Positions 51,969 through 60,773 of a DNA stretch of 64,000 nucleotides are shown one piece after another. The position numbers and the translations under genes were made by a program. Position 1 is the stretch's first letter; each line of letters begins with the position of its first letter. The notes below the pieces were generated by a model, which was not told the DNA's origin, ran no database searches, and worked only from the letters and a program-made list of their open reading frames with translations. Location of the stretch: positions 42,805 through 106,804 of the forward strand of contig NZ_FMCU01000020.1 of assembly GCF_900091525.1 (NCBI RefSeq), read 5' to 3'. Source of the DNA: Micromonospora matsumotoense (lineage in GTDB: Bacteria; Actinomycetota; Actinomycetes; Mycobacteriales; Micromonosporaceae).

Positions 51969-52199
51969 TCAGTCGAACCGGATCGCGTCCGTCGGGCAGA
52001 GGTCGACGGCCCGTTGGACGCGTTCCCGCAGCGCATCGCGCGGTGCGGGGTCGCGCAGCAGCACCAGGCCGTCGGCGTCGTCCTGGTCGAAGACCTCCGG
52101 GGCGGTCAGGACGCAGTTGCCCGCCCCGCAGCAGCGATCCCGATCGACGACCACCCGCAGCGTCGTCTCCACGCTCAGCGGTCGTGGTGCGGGCGTCAC
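51969..52199 (-). CDS. Ferredoxin of the P450-partner type
   Basis: A 76-residue protein. GTG at 52197-52199 overlaps the P450 stop (GTGA). Cys residues in RCCGAGNC and the late DLCPTDAI give the CxxxxxC...CP pattern of the single-cluster, 3Fe-4S-type ferredoxins that accompany actinomycete P450s; the second Cys of the usual motif is replaced by Gly-Ala. The acidic centre (FDQDDADG) is typical. It probably delivers electrons to the adjacent P450. No reductase gene is nearby. Confidence 0.88.
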   Translation of the reverse strand: MTPAPRPLSVETTLRVVVDRDRCCGAGNCVLTAPEVFDQDDADGLVLLRDPAPRDALRERVQRAVDLCPTDAIRFD

Positions 52200-53419
52200 C
52201 AGGTCACCGGGAGACGGTCGAGGCCGAACACGATCGAATGGTCCCGGGTGGTCAGCTCCTGCGGTTCGGCCGTCACCCGCAGACCGGGGAAGCGGCGGGC
52301 CAACTCCACCATCGCGATGCGCAGTTCGGCGCGGGCGAGGGGTTGCCCGATGCACTGGTGCACCCCGAACCCGAAGGCGAGGTGCTGGTGGGCTTCCCGG
52401 TACGGGTCGAACCCGTCGGGGTCGTCGAAGACCTCGGCGTCCCGGTTGGCCAGGGCGATCAGGGCGATCACCCCCTCGCCGGCCCGGATCGACCGGCCGC
52501 CGATCTCGACGTCCTCGGTGGCCACCCGGAACAGCCCGGTCCGGACGATGCTGAGGTAGCGCAGCAACTCGTCCACCATCCCCGGCGCGAGATCGGGCCG
52601 GTCGCGCAGGAGCGCGTACCGCCCGGGGTGGCGGGTCAGCAGCAGGACGCTCAGGCCGAGCATGTTGGCGGTGGTCTCGTGCCCGGCGATGAGCAGCAGC
52701 AGGGCCATCCCGACCAACTCGTCGACGACGAGCTCACCCGGCTCGACCCGTTCCCGGATCAACCGGCTGAGCAGGTCCTCCCCGTCGTCGGGCCGGGCCC
52801 GCTTGGTGTCGATCAGCGAGCGGAGGTATGCCCGTAGCTCCTGGGCCGCCTGCTGGAGCTGCTCCGGGGGCACCCGACGATCGAGCAGGCGGCGGCTGCG
52901 GGACTGGAAGAAGTCGTGGTCGGCGTAGGGGACGCCGAGCAGGTGGCAGATCACCTTGGACGGCACGGGCAGCGCGACCGTCGACACCAGGTCGGCCGGG
53001 GGGCCGGCGGCGGCCAGGTCGGTCAGGGCCTCGTCGATGGTCCGGTGGATCAGCGGCTCGATCCGGCGGACGTTCTTGATCATGAACTCGGCGGTGAGCA
53101 TCCGCCGCAGCCGGGTGTGCGCCGCACCGTCCATCTGGAGGAACGCGCCCCGGAGGTCCCTCGTCGCCTCGGGCGGCAGCGGGCGGAGCAGCGGAAAGCC
53201 TGGCCGGGTGAGATCGGAGCTGAACGCCGGGTGGCGCAGCAGTTGACGTACCTCGGTGTGCCGGCTGACCAGCCAGGCGGTAATGCCGGTGGGCAGCAGC
53301 ACCCGGGTCACCGGGCCGAAGTACCGCTGTCGTTCGGCGTCGTCGAGGGGGGTGAACGGGCCGCGGGCGGAGTTGACCGGCGGCCAGAGGGGCAGTGTGG
53401 TCTCCGTGGACTGTGTCAT
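52196..53419 (-). CDS. Cytochrome P450
   Basis: A 407-residue protein. ATG at 53417-53419 is preferred because AGGAGA at 53428-53433 is correctly spaced for it; ATG at 53428 overlaps that site. Class landmarks are the I-helix AGHETTANML, the K-helix ELLRYLS with ExxR, and the heme loop FGFGVHQCIG with the Cys at about 356. It is a soluble bacterial CYP105/107-like enzyme by general pattern, though I cannot fix the family. It forms an operon with the ferredoxin. A near-perfect inverted repeat lies just upstream of its ribosome site. Confidence 0.92.
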   Translation of the reverse strand: MTQSTETTLPLWPPVNSARGPFTPLDDAERQRYFGPVTRVLLPTGITAWLVSRHTEVRQLLRHPAFSSDLTRPGFPLLRPLPPEATRDLRGAFLQMDGAAHTRLRRMLTAEFMIKNVRRIEPLIHRTIDEALTDLAAAGPPADLVSTVALPVPSKVICHLLGVPYADHDFFQSRSRRLLDRRVPPEQLQQAAQELRAYLRSLIDTKRARPDDGEDLLSRLIRERVEPGELVVDELVGMALLLLIAGHETTANMLGLSVLLLTRHPGRYALLRDRPDLAPGMVDELLRYLSIVRTGLFRVATEDVEIGGRSIRAGEGVIALIALANRDAEVFDDPDGFDPYREAHQHLAFGFGVHQCIGQPLARAELRIAMVELARRFPGLRVTAEPQELTTRDHSIVFGLDRLPVTW

Positions 53420-53444
53420 GTGGAACATCTCCTGCCATGACTCT

Positions 53445-53474
53445 GAGTAGTCACATCAGTACGTGACGCTACTC
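53445..53474 (-). promoter_or_regulatory. Long inverted repeat upstream of the P450
   Basis: GAGTA-GTCAC, an eight-base centre, then GTGAC-GC-TACTC: ten paired bases interrupted by two extra bases on one arm. It ends 12 bases upstream of the P450 ribosome site, a probable TetR/MarR-type operator. No regulator gene is adjacent. Confidence 0.45.
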
Positions 53475-53541
53475 ATCGGTGGAGGTCGACACAACCCTCC
53501 GCCGTCGCCCGGTCCAGCCCGATCCCGTGGGTACCGACGCC

Positions 53542-53590
53542 GCCGGCCCGCGACCCGTACCGGTTCGTCGGCACGGGTCGCGGGGCCGGC
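53542..53590 (-). terminator. Hairpin 3' of the exported-protein operon
   Basis: A 17-base stem with one bulge (GCCGGCC...CGACCCGT with ACGGGTCG...GGCCGGC) and a 14-base loop lies 18 bases beyond the stop at 53608. Confidence 0.65.
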
Positions 53591-53607
53591 AGGAGACGGC
53601 CCGTCGC

Positions 53608-54474
53608 TCAGGTCGCGCAGACCGCGTACGCGCGCACCTTCCAGTTCCCGCTGAAGCCGTTCTCGTCCTCGGCGGCGCGGACGGTCGCCGTGGTCGACGA
53701 GGTGGGCCGCATCTCGGTCAGCCGCACCTGGCCCTCGCCGCCGACGATCTCGCCGCCGACCCCGTGCAGGCGCTTGCCGGCCGGGCAGGTGGCGGTGACC
53801 GCACGGCTGGCCGTCGAGTTGTCGGCGCTGTCCACGATCACCCGCTGCTCACCGGCGAGCGGGTCGACACAGATCACCGAGGCGTCCACCGACCAGTTGC
53901 CCGCGAAGGCGTTGCCGGCCTCGACACCCGCCACCGTCACGCTGCTCTGGTTGATCCGCAGGTCCTCCAGCAGCACGTCACTCGCTCCCGAGCCGAGGGC
54001 CAGGGCAGCGCCACCGCCGCCGATCGCCCGCTTGCCCGCCGGGCAGAACAACTCCAGGAACTTCGGGTTGACCGAACTGGTCGCCGAGTGGCCGGTCACC
54101 ACCTCCAGACCCGAGGGTGCCGGGGCACAGATCGCGCTGGCGGTGAGCGCCCAGTTCCCGGCGACTCCGTTCGGGTCCTCGCGCCCGGTCACCGAGTAGA
54201 GGCCGGCGTCGGCCAGCGGCTGCACGATGTCCATGCCCACCTGGCCGAGGCCCGACCCGGTGACCGCCCCGCCGCCGCCGATGACCGTGGTGCCGGTCGG
54301 GCAGACCGCGTTCTGCGACTTGGCGACGCTGTTGCTCGGCCCGACCGTCGTGCGGATCAGCAGGCCGGGCACCGCCGCCACCGGCCCGCTGAGCGCGACC
54401 TGACCGAGCACCACCGCGCTCAGCAGGGCACCACCCAGGGCGACCGTCCGCCGCGTCCACTCTTGTCTGCGCAT
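53608..54474 (-). CDS. Exported protein with three Cys/Gly-rich repeats, unknown function
   Basis: A 288-residue protein. ATG at 54472-54474 follows GAGGAGAG. After a signal peptide (VALGGALLSAVVLGQVAL) there are three repeats of about 80-85 residues. Each opens with a CP(T/A)G(T/K) motif, continues to a GGGG- or GVGG-type turn, and closes GNW then A(x)C (GNWALTASAIC, GNWSVDASVIC, GNWKVRAYAVC). I do not recognise the family. The Cys pairs suggest one disulfide per repeat. It lies 75 bases downstream of the subtilase gene on the same strand and may be its substrate, inhibitor or partner. Confidence 0.75.
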   Translation of the reverse strand: MRRQEWTRRTVALGGALLSAVVLGQVALSGPVAAVPGLLIRTTVGPSNSVAKSQNAVCPTGTTVIGGGGAVTGSGLGQVGMDIVQPLADAGLYSVTGREDPNGVAGNWALTASAICAPAPSGLEVVTGHSATSSVNPKFLELFCPAGKRAIGGGGAALALGSGASDVLLEDLRINQSSVTVAGVEAGNAFAGNWSVDASVICVDPLAGEQRVIVDSADNSTASRAVTATCPAGKRLHGVGGEIVGGEGQVRLTEMRPTSSTTATVRAAEDENGFSGNWKVRAYAVCAT

Positions 54475-54548
54475 GATGTGCTCTCCTCGTGTCGTGCGGT
54501 CCCGGAACCGGTCGGTCCCGGGCGGCGTTCGGATGGGGAAACGGACCG

Positions 54549-57068
54549 TCAGGGGGTGACCCGCCGGATCCGGACCGGCACGGAGTCCGTGCCGACCAGT
54601 CCCGTCGCGTCGAAGACCTCCAGCCACACCGACCAGGTGGTGGTGTCGGTCCCGCTGGCCAGCTGGGCCAGCGCCGCGGTGAAGGACGCACAGTTCTTCG
54701 GCGTGCCCTTGTCGTCGACCGGCTCGCCGGTGGGCACCCCGCTGCCCTGGCACAGCACCTGCTTGACGCCGCCGTCGCCGTACGCGGTCCACCGGAACCG
54801 GGTCCCGGCGACCACGCCGTCCTCGGCGTCGAACCCGGTCCCGACGAACGCGACCGACTTCGGCCCGGACTCGATCGTGGTCAGCTCCAGGGCCGGTGCC
54901 GGCAGGGTGATCGTGGCGATCGGCCGGGACTGCCCGGCCGGTGCCGAGGTGACCGAGAAGGCACGCTGCACGCTGGCGCCACCCGCCGCGAACGTCACGG
55001 TGTACGTCCCCGGCGTGACCGCGTTCGCCGGCAGCAGCGCCTGGTGGCCGGTCTTCTCCAGGACCACCGTGTTGCCGCGCCGGACCGTCCAGGACACCTT
55101 CGCGTCCGGGAGCTGCCCGAAGAGGTCCGGGTCGTTCGAGGTGCCGAGCAGCCCGACCGACTGCCCCGCCGGGAGGGTCGACCCCGCCGGTGGCGAGATG
55201 ATCCCCACCGTCGTCGGGCTGTCCACCACCGTGACGGTCACCGCCGCCGAGCCGGTACGCCCGAGGCTGTCGGTGGCGCTGGCGGTGATCACGTGGCTGC
55301 CGGCGGAGAGCGACGGCACGAACGTCTGCGACCCGGTGGCCAGTGCACCGTCGATGCTGCTGGTCCAGCTGAGCGGGATCTCCTTGCCCAGGAAGTCGGT
55401 GGCCGTGCCCCACAGGTCCACCGACTGGTTCACCCCGAACTTCTGCTTGGTCTTCGGGGTGCTGATGTTCACCGTGGGCTTGCCGACGGTGACGCCCAAC
55501 GCCTCGGCGACGGCGGCCAGCGCGTCGATCCGACGCTGGCTGCCGGTCACCTTGGCGCCCAGCCCGCCGACGTGGGCGGTGTCGTTGAGAATGGTCCGGA
55601 CCTGCTCGGAGGTCAGCGTCGGGTCGGCGGCCATCACCAGGGCGGCGACGCCGCCCACGAACGGCGAGGCGACACTGGTGCCGCAGGTGGTCTTCGTGGT
55701 GTTGACCGCCGGCGTGCCCGGATCGGTCAGGCCCGCCACACACATCGGACCGTAGATCTCCACCGACGTGGTGAGGTTCTTGGTGCCCCAGTTCGACCCG
55801 CCCGCCACGGTCGCGTTCGTGTTCATCCCGCCGACGCACATGACGTGGGTGCTCTCGCAGGGCACCCAGAGGGTGTCGCCGTCGACGTTCGTGCCGTTGT
55901 TGCCGGCGGCGGCGACGATCAGCGCACCGGTGTCCCGGACGTGCTTCATCCGCCGGTCGGTCCAGGTACGGGCATGGCTGACGCCGAGGTTCACGTCCCG
56001 GGTGAAGCTGAGGTTGACCACGTCCGGGTGGGTCGCCTCGGCGGCCTTCTCCAGCCGGCGCAGGACCGTCCAGTAGTCGATGCCGTTGCGGACGCCCACC
56101 AGTTCCTTGACCACCGGCCCGGCGGGACCGGCGGTGCCGTAGTCGTTGTCGACCCGGCCCATCCCGGCGAGCACCACGTCGGTGGCGTGCCACGGGCAGG
56201 CCGAGCCGCCGGTGCAGTCGTTGGTGTTGGTCTCGCCCCACTCCGCGGTGTGCAGGGAGACCTTGCTCGGGAAGTCGGCGTTGGACTGGAACCCGCCGTC
56301 CTGCACCAGGTACTTCACCTGCTTGGTCAGCCGGCCCTTGCTCTCCAGCAGTTGCCAGGCCGGCGCCACCCCGATGTCCAGCGCGCCACCGGCCCGCATG
56401 AACGTCCAGTCGAAGACGTTCTTGCCGATGTCGGGGGCCTCGAACACCTGGCCGTCGGCGATGCCGGACGGCTCCACCAGCCAGTCGAGGACCAGTTCGG
56501 TGCCCGTGCGCCACTCGGCGGCGGCCAGCGCGAGCAGCCGCAGCGCCCGCTCGTCGCCGACCCGGTACCCGCCGGCCTGACGCGGCTCGGCGGCGAGCAG
56601 GTCGGCGACCAGCCCCGCCGGGTCGGCCCGGTTGGCGTCCACCCGGACCAGATGGTCCTGCCCCTGGTCGTCGGGCGTGAACGAGTCGAGCACCTGGCCA
56701 CCCCAACGGGCCAGGAAGGCGTCCAGTGCGGCCTGGTCGGCGACCCGCACCATGACCTCGTCGAGCACCAGGCCGGCGGGCTTTCCGTCCGGCCCGGCCA
56801 CCACCCCGACCTCCCGACCGGTGCCGAGCCGGCCGACCGGGTCGAGCGACAGTCGGGGTGCGGACAGGCCCGGGTCGACCCGGAAGGCCAGCGGCTCGGC
56901 GCTGGTGGCGCCCGGCACCCCGGTCGGGCCGCCCGGGGCGGTGGCCGCGGTGGCGTCCACCGAGGTGGTCGCGACGAGTCCGGCGGCGAGTGTCGCCACC
57001 ACTACGGTGGCCAGATAACGGCGTCTGCCGACGCCCGGTCGGTGGGTCGCGGAACGTGTCGTGCTCAT
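54549..57068 (-). CDS. Secreted subtilisin-like (S8) protease with Ig-like C-terminal region
   Basis: An 839-residue protein. ATG at 57066-57068 follows GGGAGA. A signal peptide (YLATVVVATLAAGLVA) and a pro-region of about 180 residues precede the subtilase domain. The nucleophile Ser is in GTSVASPFVGG, the oxyanion Asn in AAAGNNGT, the Asp probably in QDGGFQSNADF, and the His in WHATDVVLAG. The canonical HGTxVAG is changed to HATDVVLAG, so the active site is unusual. The last 300 residues are bacterial Ig-like repeats (VTVTVVDSPTTV, ASATDSLGRTG). It is probably a surface or extracellular protease, co-transcribed with the exported repeat protein. Confidence 0.85.
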   Translation of the reverse strand: MSTTRSATHRPGVGRRRYLATVVVATLAAGLVATTSVDATAATAPGGPTGVPGATSAEPLAFRVDPGLSAPRLSLDPVGRLGTGREVGVVAGPDGKPAGLVLDEVMVRVADQAALDAFLARWGGQVLDSFTPDDQGQDHLVRVDANRADPAGLVADLLAAEPRQAGGYRVGDERALRLLALAAAEWRTGTELVLDWLVEPSGIADGQVFEAPDIGKNVFDWTFMRAGGALDIGVAPAWQLLESKGRLTKQVKYLVQDGGFQSNADFPSKVSLHTAEWGETNTNDCTGGSACPWHATDVVLAGMGRVDNDYGTAGPAGPVVKELVGVRNGIDYWTVLRRLEKAAEATHPDVVNLSFTRDVNLGVSHARTWTDRRMKHVRDTGALIVAAAGNNGTNVDGDTLWVPCESTHVMCVGGMNTNATVAGGSNWGTKNLTTSVEIYGPMCVAGLTDPGTPAVNTTKTTCGTSVASPFVGGVAALVMAADPTLTSEQVRTILNDTAHVGGLGAKVTGSQRRIDALAAVAEALGVTVGKPTVNISTPKTKQKFGVNQSVDLWGTATDFLGKEIPLSWTSSIDGALATGSQTFVPSLSAGSHVITASATDSLGRTGSAAVTVTVVDSPTTVGIISPPAGSTLPAGQSVGLLGTSNDPDLFGQLPDAKVSWTVRRGNTVVLEKTGHQALLPANAVTPGTYTVTFAAGGASVQRAFSVTSAPAGQSRPIATITLPAPALELTTIESGPKSVAFVGTGFDAEDGVVAGTRFRWTAYGDGGVKQVLCQGSGVPTGEPVDDKGTPKNCASFTAALAQLASGTDTTTWSVWLEVFDATGLVGTDSVPVRIRRVTP

Positions 57069-57197
57069 GGGTGTCTCCCGGGGTCGGCGGTGCGATGACA
57101 CCGGTGGGAGCACCGGGGGGTCGGCATGCCAACAGAAAGTTCCCGGGATTTCTTTTCTTCGCTCTACTGGACGGGTGGACGAGCGGTGGGGGCACGG

Positions 57198-58934
57198 ATG
57201 GATGTGACGGCGCAGGACGACCGGGCGCTGGTCGAGGCGCTGCGACGGGGCGACCGGGTCGGCCTGGAGGGCATCTACCGGCGGTACGCCGACCGGCTCT
57301 ACACGTACGCCCGGATGATGCTGCGCGAGCCGGAGGCGGCGGCGGACGCCGTCCACGACGCGTTCCTCCTCGCCGGTCAGCGCATCGACCAGCTGCGCGA
57401 CCCGGACCGGCTGCGGTCCTGGCTGTACGCGATCGTGCGGACCGAATGCCTGCGGCAGTTGCGGGAGCGGTCGCGTTCCGCGCCCCTGACGGAGGCGGCT
57501 GAGCCGGTGGCCGACACCGCCGACCCGGCCGCCGCCGTCAACGCCGACCAGGTACGCGACCTCGTGCACCTGGCGGTCGCCGCGCTCAACCCCGGTGACC
57601 GCGAGGTGGTGCACCTGGCGATCCGCCACGACCTGTCCTCCGTGGACATCGGTGCGGCGCTCGGGGTGCCCGCCAACCATGCGCACGCCCGGCTGTCCCG
57701 GGCCCGGTCACAGCTCGAACGGGCGCTCGGCGCGCTGCTCGTCGCCCGGGGCGGGGCCCGGGACTGCCCGGCCCTGGCCGACCTGCTCGACGACTGGCGG
57801 GGCCGGCTCACCCCGACCCTGCGCAAGCGGGTCGCCCGGCACATCGACGACTGCGCCCGGTGCGGGCTGCTCCGGCGCGAGCAGTGCAACCCGGCGGCGC
57901 TGCTGACCGCGTACACGGCACCGGGGTTCCTCGTGGTCGCCGACACGGTGTGGCCGCGACTCGCCGACACGGACCCCACCGCCCCCCAGGCCGCCGCCAC
58001 CGATCCGGCCGCCGCGGGCCCCGATGCCACCGCCCCGGGGGAGGGCACCGCTCCGGCCGATGCGGGCGGGGTCTCCCACGGCCGCGCCGAGGTGTCGTCG
58101 TCCGACACCTCGGCGTCCGCCGACCCGCCGCCGGCCGCCGATGCCGTCGTCGCGGGGAACGCCCCGGACGCCGCCGGCCCCGGGAGGGTCGTCCACGCGG
58201 TGTCGGCCGCCGGGCCCGCAGCGGCGGCGACCTCGGGTGACGCGGCGGGCACCGCCTCCCGCCCGGTCCGGACGACCGCGACGTCCGCCGCCACGTCGGC
58301 CCGGGACCGGAAGCGGCGGCGTCGGCTCGCCGGCCTGCTGCTGCTGTTGCTGCTCGTCGCGGCGGGCACCTGGGCGCTCTCGCCCGGCCGGCCGGCCGGC
58401 GAGCAGGCGGCGGTGACCACCGGCGACCTGTCCGGTGGGGTGGCGTCGGCGGCCGGCCCGACGACCGGGGGTTCCCCGGAGCGGACGGCGTCGACCTCGG
58501 ACCCGGCCGGTGCGGGGGTGCCGGCCACGACCGTCACGCCACCGCCGACCGCCGTGCCGCCGACCGGCGCCGCGCCGCCGGTCCCCGCGCCGACCGGATC
58601 ACCGGCCGTGCCCCGTCCACCGGCGGCGTTGCCGCTGGCCGCGCCCTTCACGGTGGCGGCGGACGCGCACGTACGCTGCGGCGCGGACACCTGGAGCCTG
58701 GTCGTCCGGGCCACCGGCAGTGCCACCCTCGGGGCTGCGCAGGTGCGGTGGACACCCGCCGGGGGGCGCTCGGCGAGCCGGGCGATGACCGTGGACGGGC
58801 CGTCCGCCCGGGTGACCGTGGGCCAGCTCCGCGCCTCCGCCGTGACCTGGACGGTGCGGGTCACCGCCACTGACGGCCGTACGGCGGACAGCCCGTCGTC
58901 CACGACCGTCGACCCGTGTGTCCGGCCCGGCTAG
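57198..58934 (+). CDS. ECF-type sigma factor fused to zinc-finger, membrane span and outer domain
   Basis: A 578-residue protein. ATG at 57198 follows GGTGGGGG. Residues 1-190 hold sigma regions 2 and 4 (ADRLYTYARMMLREPEAAADAVHDAFL, then VVHLAIRHDLSSVDIGAALG). Next comes a Cys-pair segment HIDDCARCGLLRREQC near 214, like an anti-sigma zinc finger, then a Pro/Ala-rich linker. One membrane span lies near 378-396 (LAGLLLLLLLVAAGTW), and a Pro/Thr-rich region ends in a small beta domain. A sigma factor joined to its own anti-sigma and anchor implies release by proteolysis. It is divergent from the subtilase operon. Confidence 0.85.
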   Translation: MDVTAQDDRALVEALRRGDRVGLEGIYRRYADRLYTYARMMLREPEAAADAVHDAFLLAGQRIDQLRDPDRLRSWLYAIVRTECLRQLRERSRSAPLTEAAEPVADTADPAAAVNADQVRDLVHLAVAALNPGDREVVHLAIRHDLSSVDIGAALGVPANHAHARLSRARSQLERALGALLVARGGARDCPALADLLDDWRGRLTPTLRKRVARHIDDCARCGLLRREQCNPAALLTAYTAPGFLVVADTVWPRLADTDPTAPQAAATDPAAAGPDATAPGEGTAPADAGGVSHGRAEVSSSDTSASADPPPAADAVVAGNAPDAAGPGRVVHAVSAAGPAAAATSGDAAGTASRPVRTTATSAATSARDRKRRRRLAGLLLLLLLVAAGTWALSPGRPAGEQAAVTTGDLSGGVASAAGPTTGGSPERTASTSDPAGAGVPATTVTPPPTAVPPTGAAPPVPAPTGSPAVPRPPAALPLAAPFTVAADAHVRCGADTWSLVVRATGSATLGAAQVRWTPAGGRSASRAMTVDGPSARVTVGQLRASAVTWTVRVTATDGRTADSPSSTTVDPCVRPG

Positions 58935-59524
58935 TCGGCCGGTCGTGCCGCCCCGGTGGGGTCCGGTGCGCGGAGGCCGGCGAGCAGCACGGTCAGGTAC
59001 AGCTCGACGCGTCGGTCCGGCGCGTCGGCGAGCCGGGCGGCGAACGCGGTGCCGCAGACCAGGTGTTGCAGGTCGTCCAGCGTGAGCCCGGGGCGCAACC
59101 GGCCGGCCCGGGTCGCCCGCGCCAGCACGATCGCGGCCAGCGCGCCCAACTCCTCGCGGCCGGCGGTGGTCTGCGCGATGGCGTCCTCCTCCGCACTGGT
59201 CGAGAGCACCTCGGCGAGGGCCGGATCGTCGAGTTGACCGCGTAGGAAGGCCCGTAGCAGCAGCTCCACGCCGTCCCAGGGGTCGTCCCCGCGGGTCGCC
59301 GCCCGCGCCTGGTCGAGCAGTGTGGCGAAGGCGTCGGCGGCGAGCGCCTCCAGCAGCGCCCGCCGGGTCGGGAAGTGCCGGTAGACCGTGCCGACGCCGA
59401 CGCCGGCCCGCCGCGCGATCTCGTTGAGCGGTAACGACAGGTCACCTTCCGCCGCCACGGCGCGGGCGGTGGCCAGCACCCGTTCGCGGTTGCGGGCGGC
59501 GTCCGCGCGCAGTGTCGTCGTCAC
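58931..59524 (-). CDS. TetR-family regulator
   Basis: A 197-residue protein from GTG 59522-59524. The helix-turn-helix is typical (LNEIARRAGVGVGTVYRHFPTR, about 32-54), and the all-alpha C-terminal domain shows no special motif. Its stop overlaps the end of the sigma gene by four bases, tail to tail. It is divergent from an SDR gene, with two related palindromes between them, so it should repress both. Inducer unknown. Confidence 0.88.
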   Translation of the reverse strand: MTTTLRADAARNRERVLATARAVAAEGDLSLPLNEIARRAGVGVGTVYRHFPTRRALLEALAADAFATLLDQARAATRGDDPWDGVELLLRAFLRGQLDDPALAEVLSTSAEEDAIAQTTAGREELGALAAIVLARATRAGRLRPGLTLDDLQHLVCGTAFAARLADAPDRRVELYLTVLLAGLRAPDPTGAARPAD

Positions 59525-59560
59525 CGCGCCAGCCTAACCCGGCGGATGACCCATCCGATC

Positions 59561-59606
59561 GGATTGACAATCCGTTTAGCCGGAGGTTCAATCGGATACG
59601 TAATCC
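59561..59606. promoter_or_regulatory. Paired operators of the TetR/SDR region with embedded -35
   Basis: GGATTGACAATCC (59561-59573) is a perfect palindrome and GGATACGTAATCC (59594-59606) is a variant of it; both follow ATC. The first contains TTGACA at 59564-59569, a consensus -35. TTCAAT begins 17 bases after it, giving a promoter toward the SDR gene that a repressor on these sites would block. Confidence 0.6.
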
Positions 59607-59634
59607 ACTTCATTCGTCCGTCGGAAGGCACCCC

Positions 59635-60564
59635 ATGGACAGCGCACCCGGTTGGACCGTCGCCGATCTCACCGACCAGTCCGGCCGGACGTTCATCGTC
59701 ACCGGGGCCAGCAGCGGGCTCGGGGTGGCGATCACCCGCCACTTGGCCGCCCGCCACGGCCGGGTGGTGATGGCCGTCCGGGACACCGCCAAGGGCGCCC
59801 GGGTCCGGGCCGAACTCCTGCGCGACCAGCCCCGGGCCGATCTCGTCGTGCGTCGACTGGACCTGCTCGACCTGGACTCGGTCCACGCGTTCGCCGACGA
59901 CCTGGGGCGCGAGGTCGACCTCGTGGACGCGCTGGTCAACAACGCCGGCATCGGCACCGTCCCCCGGCGGCTGAGCCCGCAGGGGGTGGAGAGTCAACTC
60001 GCCACCAACCACCTGGGCCACTTCGCCCTCACCGGGCGACTGCTGCCCGCGCTGACCGTCGGCCGGGAGCCGGTCGTGGTCACCGTCGCCTCGGGTCTCT
60101 ACCCGCTCGGTCGGCTCGACCTGACCGATCTGGCCGCCGAACGCCGCTACTCCGCCGCCGGTGCGTACGCCACCTCGAAGCTGGCCAACGTGCTGTTCGG
60201 GTGGGAACTCGACCGCCGGCTGCGGGCCGTGGGCTCGCCGGTGCGCAGTCTGCTCACCCACCCCGGGATGACCAGGACCGACCTCTCCCGGGACCTCCCC
60301 TCCTTCGCCCGCCGGGTCGAGACCGTCGTCATGGGGCCGCTGCGCCGTCCCCTCGACGAGGCCGCGGCGCCCATGCTCTTCGCGGCCACCGTCCCGACCG
60401 CGCCCACCGGCCGGCACATCGGCCCCGGCCGGCTGTTCCGCCGTGCGGAGCCCACCTTCGCGCCGCTGCGCGGCACCGCCACCGACCGGCAGCTCGCGGC
60501 CGACCTCTGGGCCCGCTCCGAAGAACTCACCGGGGTACGCCCACTGCCGGCCCCGCTGCGCTGA
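59635..60564 (+). CDS. Short-chain dehydrogenase/reductase
   Basis: A 309-residue protein. ATG at 59635 has GGAAGG upstream. The NAD(P)-binding motif is TGASSGLG near residue 20, the structural NNAG lies near 102, and the catalytic Tyr and Lys are in YATSK. The Arg just after the first strand of the nucleotide site (VRDTAKG) favours NADP. It resembles the protochlorophyllide-reductase/retinol-dehydrogenase-like classical SDRs. It is under probable control of the divergent TetR. The C-terminus is normal. Confidence 0.9.
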   Translation: MDSAPGWTVADLTDQSGRTFIVTGASSGLGVAITRHLAARHGRVVMAVRDTAKGARVRAELLRDQPRADLVVRRLDLLDLDSVHAFADDLGREVDLVDALVNNAGIGTVPRRLSPQGVESQLATNHLGHFALTGRLLPALTVGREPVVVTVASGLYPLGRLDLTDLAAERRYSAAGAYATSKLANVLFGWELDRRLRAVGSPVRSLLTHPGMTRTDLSRDLPSFARRVETVVMGPLRRPLDEAAAPMLFAATVPTAPTGRHIGPGRLFRRAEPTFAPLRGTATDRQLAADLWARSEELTGVRPLPAPLR

Positions 60565-60594
60565 CGGGGCACGCCGACAAACCCGTCTCCTGGT

Positions 60595-60709
60595 GGCCGC
60601 CGGCTCCGACGCCCCGGTGGTCGCCGGCCCCGAGCCGAAGGTTGAGTTCGGGGACTACTACCCGGCGATGAAGCCGTACTTCGAGGAGCTGCGCGGTCGG
60701 GCCGGCTGA
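60595..60709 (+). pseudogene. Unidentified C-terminal gene fragment
   Basis: In a frame different from the SDR gene, about 37 codons read VVAGPEPKVEFGDYYP then AMKPYFEELRGRAG and stop. The composition is protein-like, but there is no start of its own and no domain. The parent gene is unknown. It fills most of the space between the SDR and argS genes. Confidence 0.35.
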
Positions 60710-60773
60710 CGCCCCGGGCCGCCCCGCGCGCCGCGGCGCGGCCCGGGTCCACCGGCCGGCGGTGGGGGTCCGC

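Noticed and set aside
54475..57195. Read-through frame that would fuse the exported repeat protein to a long upstream region
   Set aside because: The upstream part is out of frame with the subtilase gene that clearly occupies it; the ATG at 54472-54474 has its own ribosome site and signal peptide.
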